A DNA stretch of 64,000 bases from assembly GCF_024806495.1 (NCBI RefSeq), contig NZ_JANUFF010000002.1, positions 186,001-250,000 on the forward strand. The letters run 5' to 3'. Source of the DNA: Chryseobacterium sp. JUb7. Lineage in GTDB: Bacteria > Bacteroidota > Bacteroidia > Flavobacteriales > Weeksellaceae. Under the pieces are notes generated by a model. That model was not told where the DNA came from. It did not search any database and saw only the letters and a list, made by a program, of their open reading frames with translations. Every line of letters begins with the position of its first letter. Positions within the stretch are counted from its first letter, which is position 1. Of this stretch, positions 27,270 to 39,218 are shown one piece after another. A program made the position numbers and the translations under genes.

Positions 27270-28454
27270 ATGTTAATCAAAAGAAGAGAATTTCTAAAAA
27301 TAAGTTCACTAGCCACAGCTTCTCTGATGATGCCCAATTTTCTGAAAGCAATGACTTTTGACGAAGCACTGGAACCGAATCAGAAAATCCTGGTTGTCCT
27401 TCAGTTTACAGGTGGAAATGACGGACTGAATACGATTATTCCTACAAAAAATGATATTTATTTTAGAGAAAGAAATAAAATTGCCATCACAAACTCCCTG
27501 CAACTGAATGATGAAGCGGGAATCAATCCCTCTCTCTCCTATTTTAAAGAACTGTATGACAACGGAGAGCTATCTGTCATGAATAATGTCGGTTACCCGA
27601 ATCCTGATAAATCACACTTCCGAAGTATGGATATCTGGCATTCGGCAAGTAAAAGTGACGAATATCTGGAAACAGGCTGGCTGGGAAGGTTTTTAGATGA
27701 AGAATGTTACCGTTGCGAACATCCTACGCAGGCATTGGAAGTTGATGATATGCTGAGTTTAGCCTTAAAAGGTGAAAACAATAAAGCATTCGCCTTCAAA
27801 GATCCTAAAAGACTGTACCAAACCAGTCAGGAAAAATACTTCAAGTCGTTGTATGACCATCATCACGATGATGAAACTGTATCTTATCTATATCAGACTT
27901 TGGGATCTACCATCAATAATGCTGACTACATTTTTGAAAAAAGCAAAGCTAAAAAAACCGAGCAAACCTATCCGAATTCTCAGCTCGGAAAAGACTTTAA
28001 AACAGTTTCCTCTTTGATAAAATCTGACATCAATACGCGTGTTTATTATCTTTCTGTCGGAAGTTTCGATACCCATGTCAATCAAAATGAGAGACAGCAA
28101 AAATTATTCGGAGACATCAATGAAGCCGTAAAATCTTTTGTCGCAGATATGAAGGCAAACGGGCTTTTTGAGAATATTTTGCTAATGACTTTTTCGGAGT
28201 TCGGTCGTAGAGTTGCACAAAATGCCAGCAACGGAACCGATCATGGAACGGCCAACCAAATGTTTTTTATCAGCGGAGGTTTAAAAAAGAAAGGACTTCT
28301 GAATACTCTTCCTGATTTGACTCACCTGAACGAAGGGGATTTAATTTATACCGAAGATTTCCGGAAAGTTTATGCTACAATCCTTAAAAACTGGCTGAAA
28401 GCAGATTCTTCAAAGGTACTGGGCTGGAAAAATGGCATTTATGATTTTGTTTAG
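27270..28454 (+). CDS. DUF1501 family protein with twin-arginine-like signal
   Basis: 394 residues. The N-terminus KRREFLKISSLATAS is a twin-arginine-like export signal. The body shows the sulfatase/alkaline-phosphatase-like features of DUF1501: FTGGNDGLNT, the YPNPDKSHFRSMDIWHS segment, the FDTHVNQ motif and the metal-site-like TFSEFGRR...TDHGTAN segment. Putative exported hydrolase acting with the DUF1800 protein encoded just upstream; substrate unknown. Confidence 0.9.
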   Translation: MLIKRREFLKISSLATASLMMPNFLKAMTFDEALEPNQKILVVLQFTGGNDGLNTIIPTKNDIYFRERNKIAITNSLQLNDEAGINPSLSYFKELYDNGELSVMNNVGYPNPDKSHFRSMDIWHSASKSDEYLETGWLGRFLDEECYRCEHPTQALEVDDMLSLALKGENNKAFAFKDPKRLYQTSQEKYFKSLYDHHHDDETVSYLYQTLGSTINNADYIFEKSKAKKTEQTYPNSQLGKDFKTVSSLIKSDINTRVYYLSVGSFDTHVNQNERQQKLFGDINEAVKSFVADMKANGLFENILLMTFSEFGRRVAQNASNGTDHGTANQMFFISGGLKKKGLLNTLPDLTHLNEGDLIYTEDFRKVYATILKNWLKADSSKVLGWKNGIYDFV

Positions 28455-28485
28455 TTTTGAATATTTAAAATGCTTAAAAAAAATA

Positions 28486-28519
28486 AAAAGAGACTGTTTA
28501 GCGAAAAACAGTCTCTTTT
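28486..28519. terminator. Bidirectional terminator between DUF1501 and a small minus-strand gene
   Basis: AAAAGAGACTGTT (28486-28498) pairs perfectly with AACAGTCTCTTTT (28507-28519); A run on the left and T run on the right, so it works for both strands. Confidence 0.85.
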
Positions 28520-28552
28520 CTATAATTTTAAATTCTAACTACTTTTAATTTT

Positions 28553-28684
28553 TTACATTGACGCAGGAAGTTGCTTATCTCCATCTACCTTTTTATCAAG
28601 TTTTTCAGAAATTTTTCTGACAACGAATTCGATTACCAAAGGTGCTACAATTGCTATGACTGCTTTTAATATTCTTGATTTCAT
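28553..28684 (-). CDS. 43-residue small protein with one hydrophobic segment
   Basis: ATG at 28684 to TAA at 28553. The product begins MKSRILKAVIAIVAPLVIEF, with a membrane-spanning hydrophobic stretch (about residues 5-20), then an amphipathic Lys/Asp-rich tail (VVRKISEKLDKKVDG). The frame is followed by a strong terminator 34 bases later, and the region around it is otherwise empty, both of which support a real gene. Possibly a small membrane or stress peptide; no family recognised with certainty. Confidence 0.6.
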   Translation of the reverse strand: MKSRILKAVIAIVAPLVIEFVVRKISEKLDKKVDGDKQLPASM

Positions 28685-28882
28685 ACTATTTATTTTTCTT
28701 AATAATTACAATTTTCAAGCCATTATCTCAATCAGTTATTTTAAAATTTTAATTTTCTGTCGTTGAAAAATCAAAAGGCTAAAATTTTTTTTGACATAAA
28801 ACCATATTCATATCGATAAACAAAAGCATTTCATTAAAAATTAAACTATAATCCCATTCGGTTTACATCCAAAAAGATCAAT

Positions 28883-29902
28883 TTATTCTTCATCATCTAT
28901 CATCAGATTATCATAATTTTGAGAGCCCGCCTTAAACTTTTCCTGAAGCCTTAATCTTAATCTTCTTGGCTTATGTACAATAAGACTTTCCCCAAACCCC
29001 AGCAAAAGTCTTTCTAATTCATAATTCAGCTGAACACAAATCTTAAACATTGTTCCTTCTGACGTCTCACTGACGATTTCCTGGCTATTATGGAGAGGTT
29101 TGGTTTTCACATATGGAGCATTATGAGAATCCACAAAAAAAACAATATTTCTTGGAGCCATTGTAGGAGAAACCGTTACCCCCACAATATCTTTAAAATA
29201 TTCATCACCATCGAGATTCATATCAACATAAGTAATTTTTTCCTCGGTCTGAATACTCTCCATTCTGTCTAAAGCCAGATTATAGACATACTGTTTATTT
29301 GAGCAGATTAAAAACCAGCGGTTATTAAATTCCTTCAACAATTGAGGGTGAACCACATAAGAATCTGATGATCTGGCTTTAAAACTTTTATACGTGATAT
29401 TTAAAACTTTCTTATGTAAAATTGCATCGTACAGAATATCAATATGTTCCAGACCTTTCAACTGCTCATTTTTATCAAGATGAATAATTGATTTCTGACT
29501 GGTAGCATGGATAGAATCTTCCAGCTTCTGGATGACCCCGTTCATTTCTTTAAACATGGAGAAATCTTTAAACTGTTTTAAAATCTGTACCGCATTATTC
29601 ATCGCTTTCAGGTCACTTTCATTTACAGAAATATTATGAATGCTGTAATCAGGATCACTGTAACGGTAGTATTTTCTTTCGTAAACCTCAATCGGAGCTT
29701 CATAGCCAAATTTTTCACTTCGCATATTCTGCAAATCAAGCTGTACCGTACGTTTGCTTACGAAAGATTCTTTGCCTTCAAATTCGAATAATGCTTCGGA
29801 ACATTCGTCGATCAGATCTTCTAAAGTATATTGTCTGTACTTGTTTTTAAGACATTTATCCAATGTTTTATATCGGATTAAAGCGTTTTTGTTCGATGAC
29901 AT
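28883..29902 (-). CDS. WYL-domain transcriptional regulator
   Basis: 339 residues from the ATG at 29902 (MSSNKNALIRYKTLD); the in-frame codons further upstream lie in a repeat and are not coding. Helix-turn-helix region at about 1-80 (KNKYRQYTLEDLIDEC, KRTVQLDLQNMR), then the WYL domain around 160-260, and a WCX-like C-terminal domain ending in the HKPRRLRLRLQEKF segment. WYL proteins respond to ligands, often nucleic acids or nucleotides, and frequently regulate DNA-damage, phage-defence or RNA-repair genes. HopJ and RtcB genes are next. Confidence 0.85.
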   Translation of the reverse strand: MSSNKNALIRYKTLDKCLKNKYRQYTLEDLIDECSEALFEFEGKESFVSKRTVQLDLQNMRSEKFGYEAPIEVYERKYYRYSDPDYSIHNISVNESDLKAMNNAVQILKQFKDFSMFKEMNGVIQKLEDSIHATSQKSIIHLDKNEQLKGLEHIDILYDAILHKKVLNITYKSFKARSSDSYVVHPQLLKEFNNRWFLICSNKQYVYNLALDRMESIQTEEKITYVDMNLDGDEYFKDIVGVTVSPTMAPRNIVFFVDSHNAPYVKTKPLHNSQEIVSETSEGTMFKICVQLNYELERLLLGFGESLIVHKPRRLRLRLQEKFKAGSQNYDNLMIDDEE

Positions 29903-29929
29903 GATTTTTTGATTTTTATTGGGGCGTGT

Positions 29930-30080
29930 CCCTCCGTTTTCCAGCTGCAAACCTTCTTTTCACTTCGGGCCGGGCTGCTTCAGGCTCCACTTTGTTCCGG
30001 TCTCGTCTCAGGACGAGACTCCTCCTTTCAGTCGGACCTTCCGCATCCCTCACGCAGAAAATTGATTTCCTGTTTACCGA
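29930..30080. repeat. GC-rich structured intergenic repeat
   Basis: About 150 bases markedly richer in G+C than the surrounding DNA, beginning GGGGCGTGTCCCTCCG and ending near CATCCCTCACGCAGAAA. It contains a perfect hairpin GTCTCGTC (30000-30007), loop TCAG, GACGAGAC (30012-30019), and runs such as TTCGGGCCGGGCTGC. I recognise similar GGGCGTG...CGGTCGGGCT...ACGCAGAA elements as dispersed repeats in Chryseobacterium-type genomes; copy number here is inference. Open frames across it are not protein-like. Confidence 0.55.
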
Positions 30081-30085
30081 TTTTT

Positions 30086-30147
30086 GTCATTCCGTAGAAA
30101 TCTTAGCATATACAAGATGGCTTCGAGCCTTCATTTCTCGCAATGAC
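30086..30147. repeat. Small palindromic element ending in GTCATT/AATGAC
   Basis: 62 bases with inverted ends GTCATTCCG and CGCAATGAC and partial internal symmetry. This resembles the GTCATTGCGAGG-type repetitive palindromes found in many bacterial genomes. Confidence 0.45.
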
Positions 30148-30154
30148 CTGAATA

Positions 30155-31969
<1,815 letters not shown>

Positions 31970-32042
31970 TTTTCGGAATCTATTCAAAAATGCCATTTTA
32001 GAATTTAGAATAAGGTCTAAGACCCATAAAAATTAATACCCC

Positions 32043-32074
32043 ACCTTGCAGGTTTCACACTGTGAGGTTTTTTG
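32043..32074 (+). terminator. Terminator after rtcB
   Basis: ACCTTGCAG (32043-32051) pairs with CTGTGAGGT (32060-32068, two G-U pairs), followed by TTTTTT. The rest of 31970-32311 holds no gene that I can support; it ends with the promoter of the next gene. Confidence 0.75.
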
Positions 32075-32255
32075 TTGATAAAAATAAAGACTAATTTCGG
32101 AATAAGAGTTTTTGTTGGAAAGTGAAAATGATAACACTAAAATAACTTCCAGCCTCCTTCTTCGCGCTTCCAGCCAATTAAATCTTAATTTCCTTATTTT
32201 AGTTTTTGAGGTCTCTGTATTTCAAAAGATTAAACCAGGATATCATCTTTTTACT

Positions 32256-32263
32256 TATATTTG
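32256..32263 (+). promoter_or_regulatory. -7 box of the 32312 lipoprotein gene
   Basis: TATATTTG, exact TANNTTTG, 49 bases before the start codon. No clear TTG at -33. Confidence 0.5.
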
Positions 32264-32311
32264 CAGCCGTTTAATTTTAAATAAACTTAATAACTAAAAA
32301 AAACAATCATT

Positions 32312-33520
32312 ATGAAAAAATTATTATTTCTTTTTCTTGCTGTTTTTGCCATCTATTCTTGTTCTTCAGGTAGCGACAGTGGCAGCGAGTACAATCCGGG
32401 TAACCAGTCGAATGTAAGTGCAAAAGTAGTTACTTCAGCTCCGACCTTTACTCAGGGTGAGATCAAATTTAACGGAAATGTGGTTTCTACAGGATCAGGA
32501 TACTATTCCAGAGGATTTTGCTGGGGTCTGAACATTAATCCAACCCTGAATAACGGGCAGTCGGTTTCTGAAAGCACCAATACTGTAGGCAGTTATTTCC
32601 TGACAAAATCTTTTTCGTATGATTTTTCAACCTCTACCACTTATTATGTAAGAGCATATGTTGTGATGAGCAACGGAGAAGTAGCTTACGGAGACAATGT
32701 TACTTTCACCACACCTTCGAAACTGATGTTAAATCCTAAAACAACCAAAGCAATCTATACCACTTCGGCTACCCTGAATGCAGAGATTGCAGTATATTAT
32801 CTGGATTCTATTACGCCTGATGAAAAAGGATTTTGCTATAGAACAAGTGCCGGTGTGGATATTACCAATGGTCAAAAAGTATTTAATACGGTTCCCAATT
32901 ATTTCACTCCCAATTTAGAGTTGGAAGTGACTTCATTACTTCCCAATACCACGTACTACGTAAAAGTATATACCAAAGAAGGTTCAAAAGTATACTATTC
33001 AGATGAATACACTTTCAAAACAGCTGGGGCAATCGGAGCTTCAGGAGGTTATATCTTTTATGATAAAGGAGAATTTACAGACGGATGGAGATATATGGAA
33101 GCGGCACCAGCCAACTTAATGTATAACGGTTCCAACAAAATCAGATGGGGATGCACCGGTACTATGGTCAACCAGACTCAGTCTGTCATGGGATCAGGTC
33201 CTGCCAATACCACGAGAATTATGTCTCAGTGTTCAGAAGCCAACTGTGCTGCAAGATTGTGTAAAAACTATACCATCAATGGGTTAAACGACTGGTTCTT
33301 ACCATCAGAAGAAGAGCTGATGGCATTTTATAAGAGTTCTAAAAACGTTTATAATATTGCTACCAACCCATGGAATGATGTATCTGACAAATATTTCTGG
33401 AGTTCTACAGAAGGTCCTAACTCTAACGATGCCAGAATTTTAGACGGATTCGCCGGTTATATGTGGAGTTATACCAAAAGTTACAATATGGTAAGAGTAA
33501 GACCATTCAGAAGATTCTAA
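32312..33520 (+). CDS. Lipoprotein with fibronectin-like domains and DUF1566-like C-terminal domain
   Basis: 402 residues. Lipoprotein signal: hydrophobic core then IYSCSSG (Cys about 17), followed by a Ser/Gly/Asp-rich linker. Two repeats with the STTYYVRAYV and NTTYYVKVYT signatures suggest tandem fibronectin-III-like modules (about 35-135 and 140-240). The C-terminal 160 residues (GGYIFYDKG, DWFLPSEEELM, YFWSST, VRVRPFRRF) match the DUF1566/Lcl-type domain of surface proteins. Probably exposed on the cell surface with a binding role. Monocistronic. Confidence 0.8.
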   Translation: MKKLLFLFLAVFAIYSCSSGSDSGSEYNPGNQSNVSAKVVTSAPTFTQGEIKFNGNVVSTGSGYYSRGFCWGLNINPTLNNGQSVSESTNTVGSYFLTKSFSYDFSTSTTYYVRAYVVMSNGEVAYGDNVTFTTPSKLMLNPKTTKAIYTTSATLNAEIAVYYLDSITPDEKGFCYRTSAGVDITNGQKVFNTVPNYFTPNLELEVTSLLPNTTYYVKVYTKEGSKVYYSDEYTFKTAGAIGASGGYIFYDKGEFTDGWRYMEAAPANLMYNGSNKIRWGCTGTMVNQTQSVMGSGPANTTRIMSQCSEANCAARLCKNYTINGLNDWFLPSEEELMAFYKSSKNVYNIATNPWNDVSDKYFWSSTEGPNSNDARILDGFAGYMWSYTKSYNMVRVRPFRRF

Positions 33521-33543
33521 TTATTTCAGTATATATAGAACAA

Positions 33544-33571
33544 AAACCGCTTTTCAGCGGTTTTTTTTGCT
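33544..33571 (+). terminator. Terminator after the lipoprotein gene
   Basis: AAACCGCT (33544-33551) pairs with AGCGGTTT (33556-33563), followed by a T run. Confidence 0.85.
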
Positions 33572-33749
33572 TTCTATTTTAGTTCTTTTTTTTAACGCAA
33601 AATTCTATGTTACAGAATAATTATATTTAAGAAATAAAGGAGAATCAACTGTGTTGATGTGATGAAGCAGTAGTTGAAGCTTAGCTATACTCATTTATCT
33701 GCTTTAGCTTTTATACGCTCCGAATTACGCTTATACATTCGCAATACGT

Positions 33750-34304
33750 TTATATATTTAAATTTTTAACCGACACCAGATCATTCTTAATCTCAATTAC
33801 CGTTTTTTTACCATAGCCAATCTGAATACTGAACATATTCTCCAAAGGAAACTGTAAAACTGACTGAAGAATCAAACGGATGACCCCTGCATGGGTAATC
33901 ATCAAAACTTTCCTCATGTTTTCTGCAGTAATCAGTTCATTCCAGGATGCTGCAACCCGGGTTTGCATCTCCAACAGATTTTCACCGTTTTTTGTTTTTA
34001 CATTAATAAAATCCTGATACCAGGGATTGATTTCCTCTTCAGGAATATCCGACCATTTTTTAAGTTCCCAGTCTCCGAAATTCATTTCCCTGACTCTTTC
34101 ATCAGTTTTATAATTCAACTGAAAATATTTCGCCAGCAACTGACAGCGCTGAGACGGACTTGAAATAATGAGATCGAAATCTTTATCTATTGAAATCGAT
34201 TTAAAATCCTCATGATTATTCTTTCTCAGTGGCATTTCCGCAAAACCATAACATAGATTATCCGGATTTTCTACGGCTGTATGGCGAATCAGATGAATTT
34301 CCAT
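33750..34304 (-). CDS. cobC: Histidine phosphatase, probable alpha-ribazole phosphatase
   Basis: 184 residues. Histidine phosphatase fold with the catalytic LIRHTAV near the N-terminus (His7) and a second His in MITHAGV (about 138). The specific assignment comes from context: its start overlaps cobS by 16 bases and cobT lies just upstream, the set that builds the lower ligand of cobalamin. It would remove the 5'-phosphate from alpha-ribazole phosphate or adenosylcobalamin phosphate. Cytosolic. Confidence 0.8.
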   Translation of the reverse strand: MEIHLIRHTAVENPDNLCYGFAEMPLRKNNHEDFKSISIDKDFDLIISSPSQRCQLLAKYFQLNYKTDERVREMNFGDWELKKWSDIPEEEINPWYQDFINVKTKNGENLLEMQTRVAASWNELITAENMRKVLMITHAGVIRLILQSVLQFPLENMFSIQIGYGKKTVIEIKNDLVSVKNLNI

Positions 34305-35070
34305 GCGATGATTGTTCCTAAATAAAATAAAACTTCACTCACTTGCTGAACCGTTCCCAAACAATCTCCGGTATATCCTCCGATATGCTTTTTAAAGTAC
34401 CATCCCAAATATATTTTTCCGATATATGAGACCATAAAAGCGAAAATCAGCCGCCAGTCAGGAATTAAAGAAAAAGCAACCAAAACAGCAATAAAACTTA
34501 TTAGTAAGGATTCTCCGTCCAAAGCCTTGTTCGCCAGCGGTTTCGACTTGCTGACATCAATATCCGTAACGTACTGATGCGTATAAATCATTGTTCCCGC
34601 AATAAACCGGCTTGAAGTATGCGCTAAAACGATAATCGCCAGCGTTTTTATGATCTCTGCATTTCCCAGGTCCTTAAGACTGAAAAACTTTAAAGCAAAC
34701 AATAAAATAATCCCAATTGCTCCATATGCTCCAACCCGGCTGTCTTTCATAATGGTCATGATTTTTTCTTTGCCATAACCACCGCCAAAGCTGTCACAGA
34801 CATCTGTAAAACCATCTTCATGAAAAGCCCCCGTTAATAATACATTTGAAATCATCATTAAAACAATGGCAATTTCAAGATTAAAAAGCTTAAATGAAAG
34901 ATAAAAAACCACCGCATTGATCAAACCGACCACCAATCCTACCCATGAAAAATATTTTTGGGATTTGTTCATGATCTCATTCGAATACGGAACCTTAAAT
35001 GGAACCGGAATTCTGGTGAAAAACATCATAGCCGTCATAAAATAAACCCACTCATTCTTCAGAATCTTCA

Positions 35071-35071
<1 letters not shown>
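34289..35071 (-). CDS. cobS: Adenosylcobinamide-GDP ribazoletransferase (cobalamin synthase)
   Basis: 260 residues, several membrane helices. Transfers alpha-ribazole (phosphate) to adenosylcobinamide-GDP, the last assembly step of cobalamin, in the inner membrane. The metal-binding motif EDGFTDVCDSFGGG matches the family's DGxxDxxDGxGGG. Its start codon overlaps the last base of cobT and its end overlaps cobC, so all three are translationally coupled. Confidence 0.93.
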
Positions 35072-36099
<1,028 letters not shown>

Positions 36100-36133
36100 T
36101 TATTATGTTAAATAATTAAATGCAAATTACTAA

Positions 36134-37084
<951 letters not shown>

Positions 37085-37085
37085 A

Positions 37086-37730
37086 ATGAAACCATTATCC
37101 GAAAGAGCTTTACAGTTCGTCGAAAAAACAGGCAGAAACAAAGAATATGAAATAGACTCAGATGTTTTAGAAAAACATTTAAGATTTTATCACCTCCGAA
37201 ATTCTTCCGAAATCTTGAGGTTTCAAGAAAAATTTTCAGGTTTAAATATTCAGAATATTGTTATTTATATTTTTACACCTAAACAAATAAAAGAAAATAA
37301 AGGCGTTAATAATTATCTATGGAAGGGACAGACTTTGTTTTCCATAAACGATAGTTTATATATTGCAGAAAATGGAGAAATTGCATTGAGAGATTGTGGT
37401 TATGATTCTAAAGACTTTTATTTCTATTTTGAAAGTTTTGAAACGTTTATAGAACAACAGGCTTTTTTTGAAGAATACCGATATTACACGCAATTGCCAG
37501 GTCTTGGAAATGAATTAATTGATAATATTGATTCACTTTCAGATTATTTCTCGGAGTATAAATTGATCACCGAATGCTCTGATAGGTATCATCGCATTTG
37601 GATCAATGAAGTACATTTAATTCATGCCAGGTTATATCCTGAAGGATGGAGTCTTTTTATTGATAGCCTTTCTGAAAATGAACGTCATAAATTAATAGAA
37701 AAATTAAAAGCAGAAAAAATAATCGAATGA
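37086..37730 (+). CDS. Unknown protein of the RNA-repair-like operon
   Basis: 214 residues, acidic, Tyr/Phe-rich, no signal peptide or membrane segment. Begins one base after the nucleotidyltransferase stop and overlaps the ATP-grasp gene by four bases, so it is firmly part of the operon. The middle (LWKGQTLFSINDSLYIAENG, KDFYFYFESFETFIEQ) slightly resembles SMI1/KNR4-like (SUKH) immunity proteins, but no diagnostic motif is present. Function unknown. Confidence 0.65.
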   Translation: MKPLSERALQFVEKTGRNKEYEIDSDVLEKHLRFYHLRNSSEILRFQEKFSGLNIQNIVIYIFTPKQIKENKGVNNYLWKGQTLFSINDSLYIAENGEIALRDCGYDSKDFYFYFESFETFIEQQAFFEEYRYYTQLPGLGNELIDNIDSLSDYFSEYKLITECSDRYHRIWINEVHLIHARLYPEGWSLFIDSLSENERHKLIEKLKAEKIIE

Positions 37731-38458
37731 AAAATATAGTCGCCTTGTCACCCATGTACACGGAGGACAGCAACAATCTGAAAAAAGCATCAATCAATTC
37801 GCCTTACGAGTTGAATCGCTTTAATGCAAAATGGAACGTTCCAGAAGAATTTCGTGAAGATGTAATTGCAGTATATGGCGAAGATATTTATGCGGAAATC
37901 GTTGCGGAACAATGTAATCTAACCCTGACAAAACCTGAAGATGACTGGCTTTCCAAGATTTCGGAGGATTTTGTAAAACGTAAAATTCGTTACGGGCATT
38001 TGAAAGAGTTTGTTGATGAAGAAAATATATTCATTAAGTGTTCTGATTTTAAAAGCTTTAAAGCCGGAGTTTTTGACAAAGTCACCCATATCAAAGGCTT
38101 TGACACATTGGATTTGGAAAGTATGGTCTTCACTTCAGAAGTTGTAAAATGGGAGCTTGAAGTAAGATGTTTTGTAATAAACGATGAAATAAAAACACAT
38201 TCTTCTTATTGGCGAAACGATCTTTTCGACACCGCTCTGCTTTCTGAAAGAGAGCAAAAAGATCTATTTGAGTTTTTCAACAATTTCATGAAGCAGTATT
38301 CTGAAACACTTCCCAAAGCTATTGTTCTTGATTTTGGAATTATCAAAGGAAAGGGCTGGGCTTTGATTGAAGCGAATCCGGCTTGGTGTTCGGGTTTGTA
38401 TGCCTGTGACGCGGAGAAAGCGTTGGAAGTGATTGTAGGGAGTTGTATGAAAAATTAA
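37727..38458 (+). CDS. ATP-grasp protein, R2K clade (former DUF4343)
   Basis: 243 residues. The C-terminal half shows the ATP-grasp metal and nucleotide residues: KWELEVRCFVIND, the Asp in VLDFGII and the Glu and Asn in LIEANPAW. The N-terminal half with FIKCSDFKSFKAG fits the ATP-grasp R2K family (PF14243), a clade predicted from comparative genomics to act in RNA repair or RNA modification alongside RlaP nucleotidyltransferases. ATP-grasp enzymes form carboxylate-amine or similar bonds using ATP; the substrate here is unknown. Start overlaps the previous gene by ATGA. Confidence 0.78.
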   Translation: MKNIVALSPMYTEDSNNLKKASINSPYELNRFNAKWNVPEEFREDVIAVYGEDIYAEIVAEQCNLTLTKPEDDWLSKISEDFVKRKIRYGHLKEFVDEENIFIKCSDFKSFKAGVFDKVTHIKGFDTLDLESMVFTSEVVKWELEVRCFVINDEIKTHSSYWRNDLFDTALLSEREQKDLFEFFNNFMKQYSETLPKAIVLDFGIIKGKGWALIEANPAWCSGLYACDAEKALEVIVGSCMKN

Positions 38459-38501
38459 AGTATTTTTGAAAGAGATTTTAATGAAATCAATTTAAATTCA
38501 G

Positions 38502-39212
38502 ATGAATTATAAAATCATATATAACGAAGAAAAGCTACACAAATTTATTGAATGGCTTCCTGATTTATTACCAAACGAACAATATTATGTAACACTTCTG
38601 GCAAGAAAGAAATACAATTCAAAAACCGGCTTAAAAGCTGATAAAGCACAGTTAAAGCGTTTTACCTCAACAAAAGATAGACTTTTGCAGAAAATCAGAC
38701 AGCTTGAACTTCCTTTAGGTTTGTATGAATCTGGAAATACTATTATTTCCCAAGATAATTTGGCTATTTACATTAGTCCAAATCCACGGGACCTGCATAA
38801 ATCATCTTTATTTTTACTGAAAGAAATTTCGGAAAAACTGATTAAAAATGATCATGCTATTAATCCTCATGCATTAGCTTTAAATATTATTCAAACCACA
38901 ACTTCAAGGAAAATTTTCTTCGATCTGGATATTGATTTCAGAATTGATAATCATCAGAAAGCAATTGAAAAATTTAAATCAGATATTTCAGATTGTGTTA
39001 ATTCTGATTGTCTTACTTTTATAAAAACGAATGGAGGGTTGCACTGCCTTATCAATGTATCTAATATTAAAAAAGAGCATCAGAAAAGTTGGTATTCAAA
39101 AATTTTGCAACTTACGTGTAACGAATATGAAGTAACAATGAATGGTGATAATGTTTTACCGATTGTGGGATGTATTCAGGGAATTGATTTTTCACCTTAT
39201 TTTTTAGATTAA
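38502..39212 (+). CDS. Unknown protein with primase-like motifs
   Basis: 236 residues. N-terminal helical region with a conserved-looking ARKKYN...KADKAQLKRFT segment (34-55), then two motifs reminiscent of the archaeo-eukaryotic primase fold: FFDLDID with Asp141, Asp143 and Asp145, and TNGGLHCLI with His181. A possible third acidic site is in GIDFSPYF (Asp229). If correct, the protein would be a small nucleic-acid polymerase or nucleotidyltransferase. This is motif reasoning only. Gap to the ATP-grasp gene is 43 bases. Confidence 0.6.
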   Translation: MNYKIIYNEEKLHKFIEWLPDLLPNEQYYVTLLARKKYNSKTGLKADKAQLKRFTSTKDRLLQKIRQLELPLGLYESGNTIISQDNLAIYISPNPRDLHKSSLFLLKEISEKLIKNDHAINPHALALNIIQTTTSRKIFFDLDIDFRIDNHQKAIEKFKSDISDCVNSDCLTFIKTNGGLHCLINVSNIKKEHQKSWYSKILQLTCNEYEVTMNGDNVLPIVGCIQGIDFSPYFLD

Positions 39213-39218
39213 ATTATT

